DNA of 64,000 bases from Pararhodobacter sp. (GTDB taxonomy: Bacteria; Pseudomonadota; Alphaproteobacteria; Rhodobacterales; Rhodobacteraceae). A program made the position numbers and the translations under genes. Of this stretch, positions 18,823 to 25,721 are shown piece by piece. The notes under the pieces are model-generated. The model searched no databases. It was given only the letters and a program-made list of their open reading frames with translations, and was not told the DNA's origin. Position 1 is the first letter of the stretch, and the number at the start of each line of letters is the position of its first letter. The stretch is taken from NCBI GenBank assembly GCA_020832665.1, contig JAFIEG010000002.1:1-64000 (forward strand), in the 5' to 3' direction.

Positions 18823-18846
18823 GCCCGGGCCGCTTGCGGCCCGGGC
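18823..18846 (+). terminator. strong GC hairpin after the RTX gene
   Basis: Perfect 11-bp stem GCCCGGGCCGC / GCGGCCCGGGC with a TT loop, 28 bp after the RTX stop. No U tract follows, so it may act as a mRNA 3' stabiliser or a weak terminator separating the RTX transcript from the pilin unit. Confidence 0.6.
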
Positions 18847-19057
18847 ATTCGCCTGTCCGCCCCGTCACGCCGAAGGCATGCCCGCGGCACGACTGCGGGC
18901 GCCTACATCTCTAGCCGCCGCATGCCCTCCGTCTTGAGGTGGACGCGGCCGGTCAATCGCAACACGCTCGAAATGTGCCATGCGCCATCCAGATCCGGGA
19001 AGGTGGTGGTGCCTGCCGTGAAGTACCAAGTGGCCGCGCAACAAAGTGGCAAACGAC

Positions 19058-19378
19058 CTGGCCTGATGACCTGTCTGCCCCTCCAGTCCAACCTCACCAG
19101 AAGGCCAGTCGATTCGCATCAAGAGTTGCTTGGCACGCACAGATTCTCATGGCTGTCTTGCATCTTCGCCAGGCAGCTTGTCGCGAGTCGGCATGTTAAG
19201 GTTTGAAATAATTAAGAATATTTCCTGTTGCTGCTGTATGGCCAAGCGGTTCACCCATCGGGCCAAGTATATTTCCTTCCGAAATTTCAGCATCCAGTTC
19301 TACGACGCCGCCGTTCCCTGGCTGAGGGCGTCAGGAACAGCCAACGCTGTGTTGGCGCATCAATCGAGGACCGAACCC
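19058..19378 (+). repeat. right copy of the pilin upstream region
   Basis: Box CTGGCCTGATGACCTGTC (19058-19075), then a GTTAAGGTTTGAAAT segment (from 19195) and the ATGGCCAAGCGG block (19238-19378) immediately before the pilin ATG. It is homologous to 16329-16638. The shared TTAA.GTTTGAAAT stretch may be part of the pilin promoter, which would make the block from 19238 a 5' leader of about 140 nt. Confidence 0.65.
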
Positions 19379-19555
19379 ATGACCAAACTCTTCTCACGCT
19401 TCGCGAAATCTGAATCAGGTGCCACCGCGATTGAATACGGCCTGATCGCAGGCTTGCTTTCCGTCGTCATCATTACCGCGGTAATGACCGTCGGCACCGA
19501 TCTGAGTGCCACCTTCGATGCGGTCTCTGACGCGCTGACCGGCGAAGGTACCTGA
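19379..19555 (+). CDS. flp: Flp/Fap major pilin
   Basis: 58 aa, the usual length for Flp pilins. The leader 'MTKLFSRFAKSESG' is followed by the prepilin peptidase site G14/A15. 'ATAIEYGLIAGLLSVVIITAV' has Glu at +5 and Tyr at +6, the type IVb Flp signature. The short tail ends 'SDALTGEGT'. An in-frame upstream ATG (19238) would add 47 residues, but that extension shows no protein-level conservation with its duplicate, so 19379 is preferred. GAGG lies about ten bases upstream. It is followed by a strong hairpin before cpaF, a common way to give much more pilin than machine. It is processed by a CpaA-type peptidase that is not encoded in this window. Confidence 0.93.
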   Translation: MTKLFSRFAKSESGATAIEYGLIAGLLSVVIITAVMTVGTDLSATFDAVSDALTGEGT

Positions 19556-19591
19556 TGCGAGCGCTCCACATCGCGACGCGCTGACTTTCTT

Positions 19592-19617
19592 GGCGGAGGC
19601 CTGCCCAGGCCTCCGCC
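19592..19617 (+). terminator. hairpin between pilin and cpaF
   Basis: GGCGGAGGCCT and AGGCCTCCGCC form a perfect 11-bp stem around GCCC, 36 bp after the pilin stop and 27 bp before the cpaF start. It probably attenuates readthrough or stabilises pilin mRNA. Confidence 0.7.
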
Positions 19618-19644
19618 CGAAACCTTTCCGATCTGGAGGCACAC

Positions 19645-21078
19645 ATGTTCGGCAGACGCATGGGGTTCAACGACGCTACCGCCCTGGAACCTGCCACGGC
19701 ACATGTTGTTCCGGCTGAGGACCTTCGTCCTGCTGCGACCGTCGCCAAACCGGAAATGCCTGCACCACACGCCGCCCAGGAGAAAGCAGGCAACGGCACG
19801 AAATCGCCCGCCTACTTTTCTCTGAAGAAAGAGATTCTGGCAGCGCTCATCGATGCGATCGATGTTTCGCTGCTTGGGGCGATGGAGCTATCGCAGGCGC
19901 GGGCCGAGATCCGAGTCATAGCCGGAGACGTCATCACCGCAAGAAAGGTCGCCATGTCCTCGGCGCAACAGGCCGAGCTGATCGAGGATCTGTGCAATGA
20001 TGTGCTGGGCTATGGCCCGCTTGAGCCGCTTCTTGCGCGGGATGACATCGCGGACATCATGGTCAATGGCAGCGACTGCATTTACATTGAGGTTGGCGGC
20101 CGGGTTGAACGCACCGACATTCGCTTTCGGGACAATGAACAACTGCTGAATGTCTGCCAGCGCATCGTTCATCAGGTTGGTCGCCGCGTAGACGAGGCCA
20201 GCCCGATATGCGACGCGCGGCTACCTGACGGAAGCCGGGTGAATGTGATCGCCCCGCCGCTTGCCGTGGACGGCCCCACACTGACGATCAGAAAGTTCAA
20301 GAAGGACAAGCTTACCCTGGCGCAGCTGGTCCAGTTCGGCGCGATCACGCCCGAAGGTGCCACGCTGCTGGAAATCATCGGTCGCGTGCGTTGCAACGTG
20401 ATCATCTCGGGCGGAACCGGCTCGGGCAAGACGACGCTCCTGAATTGTCTCACCGGGTTCGTTGAGCCATCCGAGCGCATCGTTACCTGCGAAGACTCTG
20501 CTGAATTGCAATTGCAGCAGCCGCATGTCGTTCGGCTTGAAACGCGGCCACCGAGTGTCGAGGGCGCAGGCGAGGCGACCATGCGCGACCTCGTAAGAAA
20601 CTGCCTGCGAATGCGACCTGATCGCATCATCGTTGGTGAAGTGCGCGGCCCCGAAGCCTTTGACCTGCTGCAGGCGATGAATACCGGTCACGACGGTTCG
20701 ATGGGCACTTTGCACGCGAATACACCGCGTGAGGCGCTGTCACGGATCGAAGCCATGATCACGATGGGAGGGTTCACGTTACCCGCCACGACCATCCGCC
20801 AGATGATGGTCTCGTCCATCGACATCATTGTCCAGGCGGCGCGTTTGCGTGATGGCTCACGCCGGATCACCCACATCACCGAAGTCCTGGGGCTCGAAGG
20901 CGACGTGCCGATAACCCAGGATCTCTTTCTTTATGACATCCTTGGTGAAGACGCCGATGGCAATATAATCGGCCGACACCGTTCCACGGGGATCGGCCGC
21001 CCCGCATTCTGGGATCGTGCCCGCTATTTCGGCGAGCAAGACAGGCTCGCCGCCGCGCTGAAGGCGGCGGAGGCGTGA
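19645..21078 (+). CDS. cpaF: TadA/CpaF secretion ATPase of the Tad pilus
   Basis: 477 aa. ATG at 19645 follows GGAGG. It is a hexameric type II/IV secretion ATPase that drives pilin polymerisation at the inner membrane. The N-terminal domain includes 'YGPLEPLLARDDIADIMVNG' and 'RIVHQVGRRVDEASPICDARLPDGSRVNV'. Walker A is 'GGTGSGKT' (about 256-263), the Asp box is 'TCEDSAELQL', Walker B-like is 'RIIVGEVRGPEAFDLLQAMNTGHDGSMGTLHAN', with the histidine box at its end. All catalytic motifs appear intact. It is first in the machine part of the rightward arm: cpaF, tadB, tadC with short gaps. Its upstream hairpin suggests lower expression than the pilin. Confidence 0.96.
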   Translation: MFGRRMGFNDATALEPATAHVVPAEDLRPAATVAKPEMPAPHAAQEKAGNGTKSPAYFSLKKEILAALIDAIDVSLLGAMELSQARAEIRVIAGDVITARKVAMSSAQQAELIEDLCNDVLGYGPLEPLLARDDIADIMVNGSDCIYIEVGGRVERTDIRFRDNEQLLNVCQRIVHQVGRRVDEASPICDARLPDGSRVNVIAPPLAVDGPTLTIRKFKKDKLTLAQLVQFGAITPEGATLLEIIGRVRCNVIISGGTGSGKTTLLNCLTGFVEPSERIVTCEDSAELQLQQPHVVRLETRPPSVEGAGEATMRDLVRNCLRMRPDRIIVGEVRGPEAFDLLQAMNTGHDGSMGTLHANTPREALSRIEAMITMGGFTLPATTIRQMMVSSIDIIVQAARLRDGSRRITHITEVLGLEGDVPITQDLFLYDILGEDADGNIIGRHRSTGIGRPAFWDRARYFGEQDRLAAALKAAEA

Positions 21079-21105
21079 AAACGGCGCAGATCGGAGTGAC
21101 CTGAC

Positions 21106-22077
21106 GTGAATGCGGCATATCCTTTGATGGTCTTTGTCCTGGTCACATTCGCGGTGGCAGGATCGATGTATGCGTTCTTGCAACCTCAGATGCTGCGAGC
21201 CGAACAACTGCGCCGGCGCACGACAATGGCTCTCTTCGGCTCTTCGGTTTCCGCGGCTCCGTCACGGAAGAAGACCATCGAGGATTTCATAAGGGAGGCG
21301 GGCGAAGATGGAGCCAATGAACGACCGAAGCGCCCAACATTGGAGCAGCGCCTGCGGCAGGCTGAATTGCCGCTCTCACTGAGGCAATACTGGCTGGCAA
21401 GCCTCGGAACGGGTGTGATCGCCCTGGGGATGCTCATGACACTTACGGCTCAGGCGCTCCCGGTCATCGCCATCCTCGCTGCCGCAATCGGGCTCCTGTT
21501 GCCCCATCTGTTCGTCGAACGGCGCCGGAATGCGCGATTTCAGCGATTCACGCAGGAGTTTCCCAACGCGATCGATGTTGTCGTTCGCGGGGTGAAATCG
21601 GGCCTTCCACTTGCAGACTGCCTGAAGATCATTGCCGCCGAGGCCCAGGACCCGGTTAAATCTGAGTTCAGGAAGGCTGTCGAAGACCAGACCCTCGGCA
21701 TGACCAATGAAGAGGTTGTTCATCGACTGGCGGTGCGGGTGCCCCTGCCCGAGGTTCGGTTTTTCGGAATCGTGATAGCGATCCAAAGCCGAACCGGTGG
21801 AAGCCTGTCAGAGGCACTGGGCAATCTCTCTCGCGTTCTGCGCGAGCGAAAGAAGATGCGCGAGAAGATCAAGGCGATGAGTTCTGAGGCCAAGACCTCG
21901 GCGGGCATTATCGCGGCTCTTCCTTTTGCCGTCGCGTTCTTCGTGTACCTGACGAGCCCTGACTACATCTCTCTTCTCTTCACAACGACACTGGGCAACA
22001 TGGTGCTGCTCGGATGTGGCGCCTGGATGGGAATGGGCGTTCTGGTCATGCGCAACATGATCAACTTCCAGATTTGA
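21106..22077 (+). CDS. tadB: TadB inner-membrane platform protein
   Basis: 323 aa with a GTG start at 21106 preceded by CGGAGTG. Hydrophobic segments lie at about 5-25 and 100-145; a cytoplasmic T2SSF domain follows ('FTQEFPNAIDVVVRGVKSGLPLADCLKIIAAEA', 'GIVIAIQSRTGGSLSEALGNLSRVLRERKKMREKIKAMSSEAKTSAGII'), then two C-terminal helices. TadB and TadC are GspF-like platform proteins that link the ATPase to pilin insertion. It lies 27 bp after cpaF and 8 bp before tadC, so the three are almost surely co-transcribed. Confidence 0.95.
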   Translation: MNAAYPLMVFVLVTFAVAGSMYAFLQPQMLRAEQLRRRTTMALFGSSVSAAPSRKKTIEDFIREAGEDGANERPKRPTLEQRLRQAELPLSLRQYWLASLGTGVIALGMLMTLTAQALPVIAILAAAIGLLLPHLFVERRRNARFQRFTQEFPNAIDVVVRGVKSGLPLADCLKIIAAEAQDPVKSEFRKAVEDQTLGMTNEEVVHRLAVRVPLPEVRFFGIVIAIQSRTGGSLSEALGNLSRVLRERKKMREKIKAMSSEAKTSAGIIAALPFAVAFFVYLTSPDYISLLFTTTLGNMVLLGCGAWMGMGVLVMRNMINFQI

Positions 22078-22085
22078 GAGCCAAA

Positions 22086-23036
22086 ATGCAAATAGAAAGT
22101 ATCTGGAACGCCGAGCCATCGCTGGCCCCTTTGCTGGGCGGTCTGGCTGTCGCCGGGCTCGTGCTGGTACTTTTCTGGAATGTGGTTGTGCCAGATCCGC
22201 TGAAGGCTCGCATTGCCGCTGCCGTTCTTGAGGGCCGGAACACACCGCTCCCCGCGAAGGGCGCCAGGCAAGCCTTGCGTCAGCAACCAAGGCAGATATT
22301 TCAAAGTGTCGTCGAGACTTTCAATCTCTCGCGCTTGTTATCCGATGAAAGGATCGTGCACCGGCTACGAATGGCTGGCTATCGCGGTCAGGCGCCGGTC
22401 GTCACCTATCTGGCATTTCTTGCATTGGTACCGGCGCTTATGCTGGCGATATCGGCATTTTATTCCTTCGCCATCGTTCTGAAAGACCAGCCGTTCTTCA
22501 TCAAATCGATCGTGGTACTGGCAGCCGGATACATGGGCTGTCATCTGCCACCGCTATACCTGACCAACAAGATCAAGAAGCGACAGCTGGCCATAAAGCG
22601 CGCCTGGCCCGATGCACTCGACCTGCTCTTGATTTGCGTCGAATCCGGCATGTCCATCGAGAACGCCTTGCGCAAGGTTTCAGCCGAGCTTTCTGCGTCG
22701 GCTCCTGCACTGTCAGACGAGTTGGTCGTTACCACGGCCGAACTCTCTTATCTTCAGGACCGTAGAATGGCTTTCGAGAATCTTGGTCGCAGGACCGGGC
22801 TCGAAGGGGTGAGGGCTGTTGTGACCAGCCTCATCCAGTCAGAAAAATACGGAACGCCATTGGGGCAGGCCTTACGGGTATTGGCCCAGGAAAACCGGGA
22901 CATGCGCATGGCAGAGGCAGAGAAAAAGGCCGCCTCGCTGCCCCCCAAGCTGACTGTGCCAATGATCCTGTTCTTTCTCCCGGTACTGTTTGCCGTCATC
23001 ATTACGCCGACGATCATCCAGTATGTTACCAGCTAG
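22086..23036 (+). CDS. tadC: TadC inner-membrane platform protein
   Basis: 316 aa from ATG 22086, with GAGAG just upstream; an in-frame ATG at 22014 inside tadB is less likely. An N-terminal helix (about 17-35) is followed by a helix pair around 105-160 and then the T2SSF domain: 'AWPDALDLLLICVESGMSIENALRKVSAEL', 'LGRRTGLEGVRAVVTSLIQSEKYGTPLGQALRVLAQENRDMRMAEAEKKAASLPPKL'. The C-terminal helix is 'MILFFLPVLFAVIITPTII'. It partners TadB. It ends the visible Tad operon: tadD and other usual downstream genes are absent, and the next gene is a leftward HPt gene. Confidence 0.95.
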   Translation: MQIESIWNAEPSLAPLLGGLAVAGLVLVLFWNVVVPDPLKARIAAAVLEGRNTPLPAKGARQALRQQPRQIFQSVVETFNLSRLLSDERIVHRLRMAGYRGQAPVVTYLAFLALVPALMLAISAFYSFAIVLKDQPFFIKSIVVLAAGYMGCHLPPLYLTNKIKKRQLAIKRAWPDALDLLLICVESGMSIENALRKVSAELSASAPALSDELVVTTAELSYLQDRRMAFENLGRRTGLEGVRAVVTSLIQSEKYGTPLGQALRVLAQENRDMRMAEAEKKAASLPPKLTVPMILFFLPVLFAVIITPTIIQYVTS

Positions 23037-23164
23037 GAAAAAGACGACGGATTTTTCAAAGATATCAACTTTAATGAAATTTGAATCCGCAATGCAATTC
23101 ATAATTGCGGAACACACCCCGGCTACATGCGCAATTTCTGCCTTCGACACCGCCGATGGCGCAC

Positions 23165-23563
23165 CTATTTTCCGGCAGAACGAGTTCCTGAAACCAGGGC
23201 GTCCCTGATCCGGATGACCGTATTGGAAACTCGCCCCGCTTCCTGCTGGACAGATCGAAATTCGTCGATATAGTTCTCGTCAGCTGAAATTGCTCTCTCC
23301 AGTTTCGAACAGAGAGCCGCAAGCTCCGTAAAACCAAGAGACCCCGCTTGGGAAACCATTGAATGGGCCGCTCTTCTGATCTCTTCGGGGTTATCATTGT
23401 TGTCACCGAATGCCGATGCAATCAATTCGTCCAAACGCTCCAACCATTCCTCAGCGCGCTCGGCCCCAAGAACAGAGACGAACTCCTCCAAATACTCAGG
23501 ATCGAATCCATTCGATTCAGGAAAGTTCCAGGATTCGTCGCGATCGTTATTATCCACCGACAT
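23165..23563 (-). CDS. HPt histidine phosphotransfer protein
   Basis: 132 aa, acidic, soluble, all-helical. His67 in 'EEIRRAAHSMVSQAGSLGFTELAALCSKLE' is the phosphorylated histidine of the HPt fold, followed by the conserved Gly-Ser-Leu-Gly turn and the Cx2LE helix. HPt proteins carry phosphate between the receiver of a hybrid kinase and a terminal response regulator. Three hybrid kinases visible in this window end in receivers, and two stand-alone receivers lie just to the right, so this protein is the natural hub of a local phosphorelay (inference). The ribosome site upstream of the ATG at 23563 is weak; no better start is seen. It converges with tadC. Confidence 0.88.
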   Translation of the reverse strand: MSVDNNDRDESWNFPESNGFDPEYLEEFVSVLGAERAEEWLERLDELIASAFGDNNDNPEEIRRAAHSMVSQAGSLGFTELAALCSKLERAISADENYIDEFRSVQQEAGRVSNTVIRIRDALVSGTRSAGK

Positions 23564-24343
23564 GATGCAGGCCCATTGTTTTCATTTCGTAAGATCATTC
23601 CTAATTCGGCCGGCCAGCTTATTGAAATTCTCGGCACTGGCGCGGTGACGGCACCGGTTCGGTTAAAAATGGACACCGAATCAAAATGACTTGCCCAACA
23701 GCCATGCAGTATGTATCCGCCATCCTGATGTCAATCAAGATAAAGTCTCGGCAAAGTGACCTGTTAATCCGCATCTCTCGAACGTCAACACCAACCGGGT
23801 TTGTGGGTCGATATTCGCTGCAGCATTACAATTCGCGGTCATTCCGGACACTCAACTCATAGGTGTAGTACGATACGCCTGTTCGGTTAACGCACCCCCC
23901 ATTCCTCATGGCTTTTCCAGAAGCCAGCGAAAAATGATATGGCTTGTGAAAACTTATTGCAGCCGACAAGAAATTTCAATTGCGCACCGTCGAACGACTG
24001 TTTCAAAGTTCGCGGAAGAACCTGTCAGGGACGACGGCCGGCCTGATGACACCCTCCTTGCGCGCGGCACTGGCAAGGCCAAGGCTGTGCAGGGGATCGT
24101 CTGGCTGAGGCGGTGTCGGGCGCGCCTAGGTTGCCGCGATCCGGAAGAGGCCGGTTCGCGGCCTGCCGGCTCGGGCGAGCAACTGGCCGGAAAGCCCCTG
24201 CCCAGGCACATCCTGCAGTTTGGCCGCCCCGAAAAGTCCAGGAAGCCGCCCTGCCCGATCACATGCGCTCTTGTGACCGAGATTTCGGCGACTTTTCAAC
24301 CTATGGCATTGTATTAGATGCATTGCGAATGTATTATCGATCC
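23564..24343. other. intergenic region between HPt and LuxR-type regulator genes
   Basis: 780 bp between divergent genes. It holds a weak GGCC-GATG-like match near 24040 and long AT-richer stretches (23690-23990) consistent with promoters. An open frame continues upstream of the regulator gene start, but its translation (Arg/Pro/Gly-rich) looks like spacer. No gene is supported. Confidence 0.45.
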
Positions 24344-25012
24344 ATGAACATCAACGAATCCATGGCCTTGATTGCAGATGACGATGAATTCTTTCGTCTC
24401 GCACTAAGGGTCGTATTGACCGAGAAGCTCGAGATTTTAGAGGTCCTGGAAACGGGTTCACTGGATGATGCCATTGAGGCAATCGGGGCCAATGATGCGG
24501 TGGGATTCGCCTTTTTCGACCTCAACATGCCGGGGCTGGACACTTTTTCCGGAATCCGCGCAACAAGAGAAGCGTTTCCGCATGTAAGGGTGGCAGTTGT
24601 TTCCGCATCGCGAAGCCGCGGTGATGTGCTACGCGCGCTAGACGCCGGCGCCCATGGATTTGTGCCCAAGGGCGAGGGCATCAAGCAAATGGAAGAGGCA
24701 ATCAGGTTAATCGTCAATGGCGGCATCTATGTGCCTGAATTTCTCACCGATATCCAGAACACGGAGAACGGGTTGCCCGGTGAATCTGTCGAAATATTGA
24801 TGCCGGAGGCAAGCCAGCTGGACAATCTTACACCTCGTCAGCACGACGTCTTGACGCATGTTGTCAAGGGAATGTCCAACAAGGAAATTGCCCGGTCCAT
24901 GTCGGTGAGCGAGAGTACGGTGAAGTTTCATGTTGCCTCGCTCTGCCTTCGGCTTGGTGTAAAGAACCGGACACAGATTGCAGCGCAAGCGTCCGGTTTC
25001 AAATCTCGCTGA
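24344..25012 (+). CDS. NarL/LuxR-family response regulator
   Basis: 222 aa from ATG 24344. In-frame ATGs at 24329 and 24362 are alternatives, none with a strong ribosome site. The receiver domain (about 6-125) has the acidic pair in 'IADDDEF', phosphoacceptor Asp59 in 'FAFFDLNMPG', Ser in 'AVVSASRSRGD' and Lys in 'FVPKGEG'. The C-terminal GerE/LuxR HTH (about 158-215) reads 'LTPRQHDVLTHVVKGMSNKEIARSMSVSESTVKFHVASLCLRLGVKNR'. It should bind DNA as a phosphorylation-dependent dimer. It is the only DNA-binding output among the signalling genes flanking the Tad locus, so it is a candidate activator of pilus or RTX genes. Confidence 0.92.
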   Translation: MNINESMALIADDDEFFRLALRVVLTEKLEILEVLETGSLDDAIEAIGANDAVGFAFFDLNMPGLDTFSGIRATREAFPHVRVAVVSASRSRGDVLRALDAGAHGFVPKGEGIKQMEEAIRLIVNGGIYVPEFLTDIQNTENGLPGESVEILMPEASQLDNLTPRQHDVLTHVVKGMSNKEIARSMSVSESTVKFHVASLCLRLGVKNRTQIAAQASGFKSR

Positions 25013-25124
25013 TTTTCGTGGTGTCATTTGTTGATTTCCGATCTGACGTGGCATCTCGAATTTTCTGACGATCAATGCGATCGATTGCATTCAAGCCTGA
25101 TTGAAATGATGGATAAAATCCTGA

Positions 25125-25511
25125 ATGACAAGCAACAGTGGCTCTGCACATATTCTTATCGCCGAGGACGATGAACTGGTGGGCGAGCTTCTCTCTGCCC
25201 AACTCAAGAGCCTCGGCTACAGGGTCACCTTCGCACGCACCGGCAGTGAAGCCCTGGAAAGGCTCGAACGGCTTCAGGATATCGATATGCTCGCCACCGA
25301 CATTGTCATGCCTGGAGGTATGACCGGACGCGAACTTGCAAAGGCAGCAATCCGCCTCAGGCCGAATCTGAAGGTTCTTTTCGTCTCCGGTTACGCCAAG
25401 GACTCGATCATTCGAGAAGGCAGGCTAGAACCGGACGTCGAGTTTTTGAAAAAACCCTACCGTCTCAGGGAGCTTGCGACCACGGTAAGAAAGGTTCTCG
25501 ACAGTGGTTGA
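25125..25511 (+). CDS. single-domain response regulator (CheY-like)
   Basis: 128 aa, receiver only: 'HILIAEDDELVGELL', acceptor Asp59 in 'MLATDIVMPGG', 'LFVSGYAKDSII', Lys in 'FLKKPYRL'. It is strikingly like the C-terminal receivers of the hybrid kinases at 2035-5982 ('LLFTDVVLPGG', 'TSGYSENAI', 'LSKPYRR') and 25722-28082, more than to generic CheY. It may therefore be a detached receiver that competes for phosphate or works with the HPt protein (inference). It lies 112 bp after the LuxR-type regulator in the same direction, so the two may be co-transcribed. Confidence 0.9.
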   Translation: MTSNSGSAHILIAEDDELVGELLSAQLKSLGYRVTFARTGSEALERLERLQDIDMLATDIVMPGGMTGRELAKAAIRLRPNLKVLFVSGYAKDSIIREGRLEPDVEFLKKPYRLRELATTVRKVLDSG

Positions 25512-25721
25512 AGGGAATCGCCGCTTTGACCTGCCATCCAGTCACCACTGGGTCAATTTGACGTTGTTGTATATATAATGGCCCTCGCATCGGGTTCGTA
25601 CGGTGAGTCCGTCACGGAATTTGTGCAGAACTGTAAAAGAGGAAAAAAGTGAAGTCGCGCCGCAACCGCTTGTTCTGCACCGATGCCCCTTCAAAACAAC
25701 TTTGTTCGAAAGTACGATCTG

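Noticed and set aside
19238-19378. 47-residue N-terminal extension of the pilin (MAKRFTHRA...)
   Set aside because: In frame and with an ATG, but compared with its duplicate the changes are nearly all nonsynonymous, and a normal Flp leader starts at 19379.
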